From positions 1,266,520 through 1,330,519 of the forward strand of contig NW_019091370.1 in the NCBI RefSeq assembly GCF_001949145.1: DNA of 64,000 bases, written 5' to 3'. A program made the position numbers and the translations under genes. Below are positions 50,501-57,291 of the stretch, piece by piece (position 1 is the stretch's first letter; each line of letters opens with the position of its first letter). Origin of the DNA: Acanthaster planci. Its lineage: Eukaryota; Echinodermata; Asteroidea; Valvatida; Acanthasteridae. The notes under the pieces were generated by a model. The model saw only the letters and a program-made list of their open reading frames with translations. It was not told the DNA's origin and searched no databases.

Positions 50501-51947
50501 ACAGAGTTGTTCAGTTCAAAAGTTTGCTGATCTCAGAAGAATTTTTGCTCGGCAAAAAACTAGGTTACCAGCCAAAAGGTTACTTTATGTATGGGGTTCA
50601 TAACTGATGCTGTGCCAGTTTTGCTAAGCACATTAGAGGAGTCCATACCCGAAGATAAACAGTTAAACGATATTCACTCTTCGTGATTCTTGTCTGTTTG
50701 TGGCAGATCGAAGGCACCATTCCCTGGAGGACAGCATGGAAAATGTCACCGATAATGAGAAGCCACCTGTTCACTCTTTCCAAGCCACGGAGTCCGTGTA
50801 CACCACCACACCCAACCACTCTCCTACACGCCGACCTATGTCCATGTCATGCATGCCCACTGCATCCCTCGGGGAACCAGCCATCAGGGGTACCACCACC
50901 ACACCGAGTGGCTCATTGCGGAAGAGCAAGCCCCCTCCGCCAATACGACGCACCCCGTCGGGGGGCTCCCTTGCCGGCATGAGCATCACACCGGAGGCTC
51001 AGGGCGCGGTCGGGGAGGGGCCAGACGACGCCTACTTCAAACGCCCCTACACCCCGGGGCGGGTTCGCAGCCAGAGCACGGTGCAAGCTCCGTACGGCGG
51101 GGAGGCGCAGCAGTCTGGGGGTGGGTCCCAGGGGCGGGTGCATCGCAGCCACAGTCTCAAGTTGGCCGGGGATGTCGTGGCGGGCGACTTGGCCCGGATG
51201 AATCTCATGGAGAGTCTGAACGCCAAGCTGGCAAAGCGCGGAACAGCACAGCCTCAACAAGATGCTGGACCAAGGCAACAGATGCAAGCAGAGCACTATG
51301 CACAGCCAATGCAGCAGCAACAACAGTCAACACAACAGTATCAACAGTCAGCACAACAGTATCAACAGTCAACACAACACTATCAACAACAGTCAACACA
51401 ACACTATCAACAACAGTCAACACAACACTATCAACAACAGTCAACACAACACTATCAACAACAGCAATCAACACAGCAGTATAAACAGCAACCAGGCCAA
51501 TACCAGCAGCAGCAACAACAGCAGCAAACGCATCAATATCAGCAGCAACACTTCCAACAGAACCAGTATCAGCAGCAGCAGCAGCAGCCCCAGCACAACG
51601 GACAGCAGCAGGGCCTGCCGTCGCAGCGGTACAGTCAACCCCACGGTGCTTACAAACCGCCCAATCTGCCGCCGCCGCAGCAGCAGCAGCAAGCCTACTC
51701 AACTCCGAGCTTCCAGCAAGTCCAACAGCAGCTACAGCAGCAGTTGCAACACGGCGCCCCGCTGCAGCCCAGCCAGTATGGCGGTCAGCCGAGTCATGGA
51801 CACTCCCAAATCACCTCACAGTCAGGTAACCAAGGAGACAGTGACAGTTCAGACAGCGATGAAGGAGTAGGCATCCTCGCAGAAATCAAACGAGGCGTGA
51901 AGCTGAGGCGTACTATCTCCAATGACCGCTCAGCTCCCAGAATATGA
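5444..51947 (+). CDS. MTSS1: MTSS1/MTSS2-like I-BAR and WH2 actin-binding protein (13 coding exons)
   Basis: Coding exons: 5444-5515, 9995-10056, 10585-10658, 38228-38312, 39476-39567, 42391-42465, 45616-45773, 46611-46763, 47134-47409, 48174-48516, 49138-49235, 49558-49693, 50707-51947. All junctions are GT-AG with matching phases, giving 954 residues without a stop. Residues 1-250 align by eye with the human MTSS1 I-BAR (IMD) domain, a helical dimer that binds PI(4,5)P2 membranes and bends them outward. A lysine patch is retained at 131-140 (YKKARQDIKKKSSD). Then follow a Ser-rich region with DSGFTS (322-327), proline-rich stretches (about 375-450), SSGYSTQSTT (521-530), an IRRTPS motif (about 620), a Q-rich tract (about 723-905) and a C-terminal WH2 (about 932-946) ending NDRSAPRI. 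Human MTSS1 is about 755 residues; most of the excess is the Q-rich tract. Orthology is to the MTSS1/MTSS2 pair as a whole. Confidence 0.95.
5516..9994 (+). other. MTSS1-like intron 1 (about 4.5 kb)
   Basis: The intron runs from GTAAGT to a GTCTGCAG acceptor. It is mostly unique AT-rich sequence with scattered TACATGTA palindromes from about 7030 onward. A small hairpin lies at about 5710-5735 (GTCCGCTCC...GGAGCAGAC). No conserved coding segment was seen on either strand. Confidence 0.8.
9995..10056 (+). CDS. MTSS1: MTSS1-like coding exon 2 (residues 25-45)
   Basis: It encodes GSVPVWEDFTSKASKLHTQL, matching the second IMD exon of vertebrates (GSYPVWEDFINKAGK). The acceptor is CTGCAG and the donor GTAAGT, with phase 2 at the end. 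Confidence 0.95.
10585..10658 (+). CDS. MTSS1: MTSS1-like coding exon 3 (residues 45-70)
   Basis: It encodes TTIVAVSAFLEAFQRIADIA followed by TNSR, the IMD helix corresponding to vertebrate TTVVAAAAFLDAFQKVADMA. The acceptor is TTTTACAG and the donor G|GTAAGA. The split codon is completed by exon 4, about 27.6 kb away. Confidence 0.95.
12921..12935 (+). repeat. Short (CA)n microsatellite
   Basis: A run of about seven ACs (ACACACACACACA) in intron 3. Confidence 0.6.
13050..13400 (+). repeat. TACATGTA-based minisatellite with higher-order structure
   Basis: Units of about 20-25 bp of the form TACCCAGT(A/G)CAGTGTACATG repeat about a dozen times. A larger block, GTTCATGTACATGTACC followed by (A/T)ATACCCAGTGCAGTGTG, recurs about 172 bp apart (13089 and 13261), indicating a higher-order repeat. 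Several overlapping frames on both strands are open because the unit is poor in stops. They encode Met-Tyr-Cys-Val-rich nonsense and are not genes. Confidence 0.85.
13553..13640 (+). repeat. Short tandem TACATG run and a 2x20-bp direct repeat
   Basis: ATACATGTACATGTACATG at about 13557 is followed by two copies of GTGCACAGCA(A/G)(C/G)TTGAAGAC at about 13588 and 13608. Confidence 0.5.
19363..19418 (+). repeat. Two-copy 27-bp tandem repeat
   Basis: GGCTTTTCCAT(A/T)CTGCCAG followed by AAATAGCT occurs twice back to back with one mismatch. Its length is a multiple of three, so a chance frame runs through it. Confidence 0.7.
21800..22100 (+). repeat. Dispersed repeat, copy A (intron 3)
   Basis: This shares ordered blocks with 45990-46340 in intron 7: GTGAAATTGGGGAAAAT, AAATCCTGT, TGAAATCAAGATCA, GATAA..GAATGAT, CTACAGG, GGC(A/T)GTGGCAGTCCTCC-type words and TTCCTCTGCAAA-like sequence. 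The two copies are diverged, so this is an old interspersed repeat of unknown class. Confidence 0.6.
25610..25925. repeat. Cluster of alternating GGTTGA / TCAACC motifs
   Basis: Eight GGTTGA and six TCAACC hexamers occur in about 310 bp, mostly as GGGTTGA or TCAACCC and in both orientations. This makes the segment highly self-complementary. It resembles the interior of a non-autonomous element rather than a gene. No coding sense. Confidence 0.7.
26583..26811 (+). mobile_element. MITE-like element, copy 1, TAA target duplication
   Basis: The 229-bp element begins GGCCAAAC and ends GTTTGGCC, forming short terminal inverted repeats. It is flanked on both sides by TAA (26580-26582 and 26812-26814). 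It shares long blocks with 36058-36499, including TATAAAAACTTATGGTGCC, AGATTTAGAGTAAAA-like and TTACCCAACCAACCACCC. A 3-bp TWA duplication is typical of the PIF/Harbinger superfamily; the assignment is inference. Confidence 0.75.
27770..27960 (+). repeat. Inverted repeat partner A
   Basis: This block contains CTTCTAATTAGGCCATGATG and ACCTGGTTGCTAGGGCT. It recurs in reverse complement at about 30812-30995, about 3 kb away, with scattered differences over about 180 bp. It includes the small palindrome ATGAATATTCAT. Confidence 0.75.
29275..29520. other. CpG-richer patch in intron 3
   Basis: Many CpGs occur in about 240 bp (for example CTTCGTCCGCATCGCACGTG at about 29411) against CpG-poor surroundings. 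No exon with conserved sequence could be read. It could be an alternative promoter, an enhancer or a young repeat. Confidence 0.35.
30812..30995 (-). repeat. Inverted repeat partner B
   Basis: Reverse-complement partner of 27770-27960. It contains AGCCCTAGCAACCAGGT and CATCATGGCCTAATTAGAAG. Substitutions and indels that are not multiples of three argue against a protein-coding origin. Confidence 0.75.
34481..34656. mobile_element. Foldback (hairpin) element with about 80-bp arms
   Basis: The left arm 34481-34560 starts AATACGGCCGTTTCAC. The right arm 34577-34656 ends GTGAAACGGCCGTATT. They are reverse complements over about 80 bp with scattered mismatches and a loop of about 16 bp. Both arms contain TTGGCCAATCACAA-type cores and GTCGAC. 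The structure is typical of a foldback MITE. Target duplications are not clear. Confidence 0.8.
36058..36499 (+). mobile_element. MITE-like element, copy 2, with internal insertion
   Basis: It has the same ends as the element at 26583-26811 (GGCCAAAC...GTTTGGCC) and TAA on both sides (36055-36057, 36500-36502). It is 442 bp because about 215 bp of unrelated sequence (roughly 36185-36400) sits inside. Either this copy gained a nested insertion or copy 1 lost the segment. Confidence 0.75.
38228..38312 (+). CDS. MTSS1: MTSS1-like coding exon 4 (residues 70-98)
   Basis: It encodes ATKDLGASLTRMCIRHKTIE and LKLKSFT, matching vertebrate IMD (SALTRMCMRHRSIEAKL). The acceptor is TTGTACAG and the donor AA|GTAAGT. 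Confidence 0.95.
38964..39226. mobile_element. Foldback element, about 263 bp, in intron 4
   Basis: The outer ends ACCAAAGATCGTAT and ATACGATCTTTGGT are inverted. A longer inner pair is CATGGGTGCCATTTGAGTAA / GCTCAAATGGCGCCCATG, followed by GCGATACGCCTGCGCA / TGCGCAGGCGTATCGC. The centre is CpG-rich. Open frames inside it on both strands are by-products of the palindrome. Confidence 0.8.
39476..39567 (+). CDS. MTSS1: MTSS1-like coding exon 5 (residues 98-129)
   Basis: It encodes AIMECLVNPLQERMEDWKKI and TTQLDKEHAK, matching vertebrate IDCLINPLQEQMEEWKK. The acceptor is CATCAG. The donor GTAGCC is weaker than the others, but the phase (1 nt carried) fits exon 6. Confidence 0.93.
41950..41981. 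repeat. Perfect 14-bp inverted repeat with 4-bp spacer
   Basis: ATACACTGACATAC at 41950-41963 pairs with GTATGTCAGTGTAT at 41968-41981 across the spacer CGGT. Confidence 0.85.
42025..42220. mobile_element. Small element with imperfect terminal inverted repeats
   Basis: The left end TATCCCGTTCGTAAGTGTGA and the right end reading AGTCACTTACGAACTGGATA are imperfect reverse complements, with GTGAC(A/G)-type words just inside. Total length is about 196 bp, with a CACGCCCAC word in the interior. It fits a MITE in intron 5. Confidence 0.65.
42391..42465 (+). CDS. MTSS1: MTSS1-like coding exon 6 (residues 129-154)
   Basis: It encodes YKKARQDIKKKSSDTVRLQK and KARK, the lysine-rich face of the IMD, nearly identical to vertebrates. 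The acceptor is TTAAATAG and the donor G|GTACCG. Confidence 0.95.
45060..45286. mobile_element. Inverted-repeat element with a tRNA-like body and an N gap
   Basis: A 32-bp segment (45060-45091, core ACGGGTTTGCCCTTACCCAA) is repeated perfectly in reverse complement at 45255-45286. Between them lie a tRNA-like sequence and 84 Ns (45168-45251). It may be a SINE/MITE composite, or the gap may sit in a palindrome that assembly could not resolve. A frame on the - strand across the Ns encodes the GWDSNPRPPAY-type peptide known as a false translation of tRNA-like repeats. Confidence 0.7.
45089..45165 (+). repeat. tRNA-like (SINE-type) sequence
   Basis: There is a D-arm/A-box-like CGAGTGGTTAAGAC and an anticodon-like stem (TCTGC/GCAGG) with an 8-base loop. 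A T-arm with B box (GTGGGTTCGAGTCCCAC) and a partly paired acceptor stem (5 of 7) are also present. The 8-base loop and acceptor mismatches make a functional tRNA unlikely. This is better read as a tRNA-derived repeat of Ser/Leu-like type. Confidence 0.6.
45474..45507 (+). repeat. Second tRNA-like T-arm remnant
   Basis: GGTTGTGGGTTCCAGTCCCG and the following bases match the T-arm and 3' tail of the element at 45134-45167 at 27 of 34 positions, including the shared GGCTTG-type end. It is a diverged copy of the same repeat class. Confidence 0.55.
45616..45773 (+). CDS. MTSS1: MTSS1-like coding exon 7 (residues 154-206)
   Basis: It encodes KADIQYRLDSAMHDVNDMYL, LLEEQEKNAV and GGMIEERSRFCMLINCF, matching vertebrate IQPQLDSALQDVNDKYLLLE and LIEERGRFC. 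The acceptor is CACCGCAG and the donor GTG|GTGAGC, phase 0. Confidence 0.95.
45827..46065 (+). repeat. Tandem duplication of about 112-124 bp in intron 7
   Basis: Two consecutive units begin CCGG(C/G)AACCAGAATTAGAAG and share TTGGATTATAG, GGCTATGG, CCCAGGAGAAATC and AAAGGAAAGTCAT. The unit continues into the dispersed repeat also found at 21.8 kb. Confidence 0.8.
45990..46340 (+). repeat. Dispersed repeat, copy B (intron 7)
   Basis: Diverged partner of 21800-22100. Shared words include TGAAATCAAGATCA, AATGGAATGATGTGAAT-like, TGTGGCAGTCCTCCAG and CCTCTGCAAA. Confidence 0.6.
46611..46763 (+). CDS. MTSS1: MTSS1-like coding exon 8 (residues 207-257)
   Basis: It encodes DEEISMLSEVTRLESVLGEL, then YILPPSSEQVIMDIKG, ending LAYQ. 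This is the end of the IMD, as in vertebrate EEISMLGEITHLQ and LPSSSEQVILDLKG. The acceptor is TTTGTTTAG and the donor CAG|GTGTGT. Confidence 0.95.
46796..46935 (+). repeat. GAGTCTTCACT-type minisatellite in intron 8
   Basis: About eight degenerate units of roughly 17 bp (GAGTCTTCACTC(A/G)GTGT) begin 33 bp after the exon 8 donor. The exon 8 frame stays open through the array to a stop at 46932-46934. Confidence 0.75.
47134..47409 (+). CDS. MTSS1: MTSS1-like coding exon 9 (residues 258-349)
   Basis: Ser-rich linker starting TPPGSPSPSSGSRKSS, matching vertebrate TPPSSPST..SRKSS. It contains RLSSVSSQDSGFTSQD (residues 314-329), equivalent to human RLSSVSSHDSGFISQD. DSGFTS fits the DSGxxS degron recognised by beta-TrCP. 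The frame could run on into the intron to 47601, so intron retention would give a different tail. Confidence 0.95.
47410..48173 (+). other. MTSS1-like intron 9
   Basis: Starts GTTGGT and ends with the TTTCCACCTGTAG acceptor after T-rich sequence. No other feature recognised. Confidence 0.85.
48174..48516 (+). CDS. MTSS1: MTSS1-like coding exon 10 (residues 350-464)
   Basis: Begins QRLLHCASTPYELEHQ, then SSSECSTPSSPTPPP, comparable with vertebrate SVSECSSPTSVSS. A proline-rich linker follows with APPPPSWLVNFSQSEKLQRP, RPPPPPVADKP and SPKPK, potential SH3/profilin/EVH1 ligands. Codon third positions are GC-rich compared with the introns. The donor is A|GTAAGC. Confidence 0.92.
48517..49137 (+). 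other. MTSS1-like intron 10
   Basis: AT-rich intron from GTAAGC to a TTGCTTGACAG acceptor. Nothing else recognised. Confidence 0.8.
49138..49235 (+). CDS. MTSS1: MTSS1-like coding exon 11 (residues 464-496)
   Basis: Encodes VPRPLCASGQPLSNADLYRQ followed by RSATLPARRHTH. The frame was chosen because it joins phase 1 of exon 10 to phase 0 of exon 12 without stops. Conservation is weaker here; the RSATLPARR stretch may correspond to the RPRSMTV region of vertebrates. Confidence 0.75.
49558..49693 (+). CDS. MTSS1: MTSS1-like coding exon 12 (residues 497-542)
   Basis: Encodes SSMPSALYSLDSDGTTSSHG, then SLSTSSGYSTQSTTGTNSDE and MLTLQ. SSGYSTQ(S/T)TT is conserved in vertebrate MTSS1/MTSS2. The acceptor is TTTTGGCAG and the donor G|GTTTGT. 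Exons 11 and 12 together add 234 nt, a frame-neutral cassette. Confidence 0.92.
49831..50500 (+). repeat. 30-bp tandem array (about 22 copies) in intron 12
   Basis: The unit reads GGCCAATTTGCA(G/A)(C/T)AGTAT followed by CCATAGGCGA. Fifteen units are in exact 30-bp register from 49831 to 50280. Later units carry indels and substitutions and fade out by about 50500. Because 30 is divisible by three and the unit lacks stops in several frames, long antisense frames (up to 310 codons, repeating MDTTANWPSP) run through it and into exon 12. They are by-products. Confidence 0.92.
50707..51947 (+). CDS. MTSS1: MTSS1-like coding exon 13, terminal (residues 542-954)
   Basis: Begins RRHHSLEDSMENV. It contains RKSKPPPPIRRTPSGG (vertebrate IRRTPS motif), RSQS- and RSHS-type basic/serine sites, a helix-like NLMESLNAKLAKRG (about 705-718), a Q-rich tract (about 723-905) and an acidic GDSDSSDSDEG. 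The WH2 motif ILAEIKRGVKLRRT comes next, ending NDRSAPRI before TGA at 51945-51947. Human MTSS1 ends almost identically (NAIRRGVKLKKT..NDRSAPR), which fixes the frame and the C terminus. Confidence 0.96.
51310..51760 (+). repeat. In-frame CAA/CAG-rich tandem repeat (poly-Q tract)
   Basis: Mixed CAA/CAG codons encode Q-rich sequence. At 51328-51480 a 21-nt unit (QQS(T/A)QQY) passes into a 24-nt unit (QQQSTQHY) repeated about four times. Further Q runs lie at 51500-51600 and 51675-51755. Interruptions by CAA codons and Tyr/His/Pro should make the tract more stable than pure CAG. Confidence 0.9.
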
Positions 51948-54035
51948 ACTGACAGGCTGGACGCAAACAAAAAGCAGAGCTTTAAAGGCTAACAGCAATA
52001 CCCTAGTAGCAGGTGTTATAAGTAGTAACAACAATGTGCAAAAAGCTACCAAGCTGGGTGTTCTTTTTTTATAAACGTGTATATGATGTATGCAAACAAT
52101 ATAAGTGCGTTTTATCCAATCCAAGTCAGTTTTGTAATATGGGAGTGCGGTTTAACATCTTCCATGCATTGTTGGTTGGGGGTATCCTAGATCCATCAAA
52201 ACCTTCCAGGAGGATTCTGCAGGGTTTCAGAGGCAGTGGGCCTGACCACTGTTGCTGTAGGCTTGATTTCCCCTGGGAACACAAAGAGTGTTCCAAAATG
52301 AAGGATTTTGAAGGATCTAGGAAGATAATTGGCCGAAACTCTGAGAGGATGGGAGTAAATGTTCATAATATTGTTTTGAGCATACAAGTAAATGCTGGAT
52401 ACCAGTAAGGCGGCTCATTCGCGCTAGCTTGTTGAGTGATCAGCTGTGCATTTTTGTCTGTTGCTGTATTGGATATTGCACATTGTCGTCAAGTTCATGA
52501 ACAATCATGATAAGTGTTGCTACAGGTCAGATTTCTCATGGTAGTGATACATATCACAGTAGACTGGACCTTACATGGTAGGCACCAGTCCACGTCAGGC
52601 AGAATCTCATTACGTTTCATAAGCCGCATGTGAATGGCCCATTTCGGGATATGGCTAGCCAATAGGTGCACCACTGGTTAACTACGAATTCACAGCCACA
52701 ATCCTAGCCAGACCGGTCAGACACGCCCAATGGTTTGCTTTACATGTAGTAGGCCAGCCAAGATGGACCGGTGTATGTAGTAGGCCAAGTAACCAAGATT
52801 CTTCTTGATCTCAAGATACATTGGTGCTTCCTTCCAGAAATATCTACAACCGCTTTTGATGCGAATACTGTGTATATGAACCGAAGAATTAGTTGAGCCA
52901 AGAAAATTTGGCAACATGTGGACTTAACTCCTGAAATTGGCATTTTCTGGTCAGTTTTTCTTTCTTGTAAGGATAGAATATTGGAATTTTGTTGGAAACA
53001 GATATTTAGTTAAATAGAGATAAGTATGATCTTTGTAATTATTAAAAAGTTTGTAGCTTTAAAAGAAGAATATGAGAGAGGTGATCAAAGTGATTTAGAT
53101 TTTCAAGCTCGTTGCCCAGTTTTTAAGTTTTTTACTTGCCACTGTAGATATTTTTGATACAAGTTGGGGGTCATGAACAGGTTGCACTCGTAGGTCAAAG
53201 GTCACAGGCTGACCTGACTTATCTCAATTTTAGTGAAATTATTTGGTGAGAGATTGCTACAAGTTACTGTGATTTTCTGATAACCCAAAATAAGAAAGTT
53301 TAGGTCTCTGTGATATTTTAGAATTGTAATATTTTGCCATTTAGTTATGGTGTATTCATGGTTTATTATATTGAAGCTATTGAAATAGGTTTTAAGAGGA
53401 TTTCAGTTGTATTTATTATTTTTATACTGCCTGTTAACAGCAAACAAAATTTCTTACATCATAGCTATCTGTACATTGTTTTCAAGGGTAACCGGTTTGC
53501 TTTAACAAAAACTCTGGGATAGAAAAGTTGTCAGAACAGTGAAACTTTGTGCACAAAAGTGCTGTCAAAATTGTCCAGGATTGTGTTTTGATTTATAAAA
53601 AATGTCATCCAACTGAAAATCCAGAAACATCTGCTTTGAGCAGTCATTGTTGCGTCACATAATGTAGTACCAGTCGGTGCTGTGAAGAAAAAGTGTCCTG
53701 TAACCAAAATGTTTGTACAAAGTGACTGAAGACGTTGCAGCAACGCCTTCGCATTGTGAACATAGGGAGTGTGCATTTGTTCATGAGGGTGTTGTAATCG
53801 GAGGTTGCCGTGACAACACTCTGGTGTCAGCTTGGCGGTTGCAGACATTTGCTTTCCTCTCCCACAAAATGCGAGTCAGGTTGCCAAGGCTTATCCGCTT
53901 TTTGAAACATTGTATTCTCCACCTGAATTCCGTGTGATATCTTGGGATTTCCAGAGTAAAAACTGATGTAAACAATGTTGGGTGTCCTTCAAACTCTTCT
54001 TGGTTTTGTCAAATAAAGAATTTCAAGCCCATACT
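51948..54035 (+). other. Putative 3' UTR of the MTSS1-like gene
   Basis: AT-rich sequence after the stop codon, without coding sense, up to the AATAAA at 54012. A short local duplication (TGTAGTAGGCCA) lies at about 52745-52785. The true transcript end is uncertain because a further AATAAA occurs at 56018. Confidence 0.5.
54012..54017 (+). terminator. Candidate polyadenylation signal AATAAA
   Basis: First canonical AATAAA found downstream of the MTSS1-like stop codon, about 2.1 kb away, in GTCAAATAAAGAATTTC. An ATTAAA variant lies at 53041 and another AATAAA at 56018-56023. Confidence 0.45.
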
Positions 54036-57000
54036 AAGGGAAGCGTGCATCGTATGAACTGAAAGCTTACTGTGAACTGACCTCCAAGCCTCCAGCATCG
54101 TGCAAACGGTACTTGTCACTTTCCGACCATGGAGTGGCTTGCCATGATTTGTATTAAAGCGTCTACCGAGTGACAGTGTTTGAAATGGCTTTGCTGAAAA
54201 GTTGACGAAGAGAATGCACCTTTTCATTCAAACTTTATCAAGGTTGTCTCTATGCATGACGTGATGTTGGATAGTATTTAGTGGATTTCAGAGCCAATTT
54301 CTTTTTTTTTTCTCTCTCAAACTGAAATAACGTAAGTTAAAATGAGTACAATCCGAAGTTTGAACTTCCCACAAGATTTGATGTCAACAATCTGGGGTCA
54401 GTGTCTCACTATTAAGGTGTTCTAAATACAGTAATGGCCAATTCCAGATCCAGATCTGAGATATCAGTGAATGTTAATTGCAGAATTGTACGTTTACGTT
54501 CATTGTTATAGAGAACCGAAGTGAATACGTCACGAGCACAATTTGTGTGTAAAAGGCATTAGCGCGAGAACCAGCGCATACACCAACACGCCCATGTACT
54601 CCATTCGTTTGCACCGTATTTTTTTTGGGTTCAAAATGATGTCACACTTCGGTACTCCATTGCGAAGTATGCTCTTTACTAAATATGGCGTCTGGTATCC
54701 TGTAGACAAGGAAGGTGCAGTCATTGACAGAGTTTGAAATTGTCTGTAACGGTTAAGTGGATATGGTCTCTTCTTGTGTTGGATTATTTTGTGAATGAGA
54801 GGATTATTTGCTAGTGCTTAAGCGTGTAAATTCTGGGTTAAATTATTTGAATTAAGAACTGGTAATCGCAGGTTACTAGGTTGCTATGACAATAATAGCT
54901 TTGTGCTCGACGCTTAGCTTCTGCTGTTGTGTATATATTATGTAATGGTTATATATGTAGTAATGATTTTTTTTTTTCTAACACTGATGAGTAAGTGCGG
55001 CTAAGGTGCGGTTTAAGCTACCGTTTCACATCTGGATGCCACACTGTTGTCAGGCTGGGGATTATTTTTAAAAAAGATTGAGTGCCTAAACTGCTAATCT
55101 TTATTTATTGTTTTGTGTATTTATGCCAACAAAGAACTATTTTCCAGATGCTTGAGATTAGTAGCTATGACTTTGATTTAGTCCATCCTTTACTCGTTTA
55201 ATTTGGTGGTTTTCCTTCAGTGAACGTGGTGGTATTTCCAAATAGAAGGCTTTGTAAGAACAAATTCTAGGCTTCAGTTTATTACTTGGTTTTCCCCGTT
55301 TCATTTTGTGACCCACTCTGTGAAAATGAGTCACAAGTCGCCAGAGCCACTTCGGAGGGTAAGTCCTTTCAAATAGTTTTGCACGGCGTAAATCAATAGG
55401 AACCCACAGCATTTGTCACCATGGAGTATCCACTTTCACCAGGATGCCAAACTGAGTGATACATCAAAACAAAAAACTCAATTTGATCTTTCCAATACAA
55501 ATGAAAACTCAAAAAGTGGCTCTGGCATCTTACGACTTGTTTTCACAGAGCGGGTGACATTTACATTTCATTTCAGTATTTATGAACCCTGTGTGGAAAT
55601 TTATCCTGCATATTTTATGTGTCCATGTCGCATTTAAAATTTAGTTTGACAGTTGCAGAGAGTTCCACATTTGTCGACTTCTGATTTCAGTTTTTTAATT
55701 TTATTTTCTTCAAAATTCGTCATTTGTCTTCATGAATTTTGTCTACTTTTGGCAGTTTTAAAAATTGATCGTCACATTTCCTTAAGGTTTGTCCAAAATT
55801 AAATCAAAATTTAACGTAGAGAAATTAAATTATAATTTCAAACATGAAAGTGTAAGCAAGGCAGAGATTATCTGTTAAACCTGTCCTTTCCATCTAATGC
55901 AAATTTCTGTACACAAGTTGTCTGAGCGTGGTGGTTCCTGTCATAACAACAAACGGTGTAAGGAGTGGACCTTAATTTCTGCAAGCACATATTGTTGAAA
56001 AACTAAGCATGTTGTAAAATAAATGTAGTTGGACCAAAACATCTGTGGTCGTGTGGCTTCATTTTAAGTCATTTTCTTCTTGGATTAGCTGTACACGCTT
56101 TCCTTAGTTTTTGTGTCGTGTCTCTAGGATCTGTTTTTCAGGAAATCCAAGCCCCAGTCTGGCAGACCATTTGGGTGTTTGTTTTTGTTAACGTTATGAG
56201 TGTGGGTGACATTCTTACCCATGCTTTTCCCTTCTCCCTGCTTGGTTATCACAGGTGTAAATACAGAGGCTGGGGTGGGGGTGATGTAATCTTCCCCCCC
56301 AGTCTAAAATGCCCTTAACAAAATGTGCGCATCCTGCAGTGGGCACCCCTCTTAGACAGTTTGTTGATTTGCACTTGTTAGTCATTTCATAAGTTTGAAT
56401 TTGGAAGGGGGTGCCACTATGATGTAGACCAAGATACAGTCTTGCGAATGAATTTAGCATGAGCCCAGGTCAATTTCTTTGTAGGACTTAATTGGTGCCA
56501 ATGAGGAGGGGTGCCATTCTTGCTAAATGCTCAATTTCCGCGAGTCCTGTTCATTCCCGCTGTTTTGTTTTTCCTTTCCCAATTGTTCGCCTTCAGTAAT
56601 TAATTAGTAGCAAAGTGAAACTGAGAGAAATGGAACTGCAGTGTCAGACCATCAAACTTTTTCAGGCTAATTACTGCTAACTATCCCGTGTACCCAGGCC
56701 ACATGTGCCCATCACACACCCACGTTGTAGCTCCCTACCCCCTCACAAGAGGGTCATACGTCACCTGTCCCCTACCTAACACACCCAGCAAACCTTCTTT
56801 TTAGTATCTTGAGATTTCTTTTACTATTTAATTTTAAAACTGAAGAAAACCCATTACTTTGGAGTAAATTGTTGGCGTTTTCGGCGTGAAACAAAGATCA
56901 ACACTCCCACAATTAAGTGACCTCTCTTTAATTGCTCGAATTTGTGTTTGTATGCGTAGCGCCCTCTCTATGGGTTAACTAGACTTACAGTAAAGTTCTA

Positions 57001-57291
57001 CCGTTGTCGCTTTTTATGCTTGTGCAATGAAGAAATTAGGAAAACAAGAATTGGATACCAAAATATTGTCACATTTGCTATTGAAAATATCCCCTGAAGT
57101 GATAAGAAGATTATTTATTTAGATTCTGTTAAGAATTTTTAAAGTCAGTTTATCAGACTTGAACAGAGTCTTTGCTGAACGCGGCATATGGGTACCTTGA
57201 CGTCTTCTCATGTCATAAGCGCCAGTAGTGGTCGCTGGTTGCTGACTATCATGTTTATCGTGATTCCAGGCATTAGCAACCAAAAACCAAC
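54036..57291. other. Intergenic region between the two genes
   Basis: Mostly AT-rich and unique. It contains a foldback element at 55301-55575, an AATAAA at 56018 and a GCGCCCTCT word at 56959. The last 300 bp should hold the promoter and 5' UTR of the downstream gene. No third gene is seen. Confidence 0.6.
55301..55565. mobile_element. Foldback element with about 50-bp arms
   Basis: The left arm (about 55302-55350) contains GTGACCCACTCTGTGAAAAT and GTCGCCAGAGCCAC. The right arm (about 55516-55564) contains GTGGCTCTGGCATCTTACGA and TTTTCACAGAGCGGGTGAC. The arms are imperfect reverse complements around an interior of about 165 bp. Confidence 0.75.

Noticed and set aside
49570-50502. 310-codon antisense frame repeating MDTTANWPSP
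   Set aside because: It follows the 30-bp array, is open because 30 is divisible by three, overlaps exon 12 on the other strand, and other antisense frames are also open. No sign of selection on a protein.
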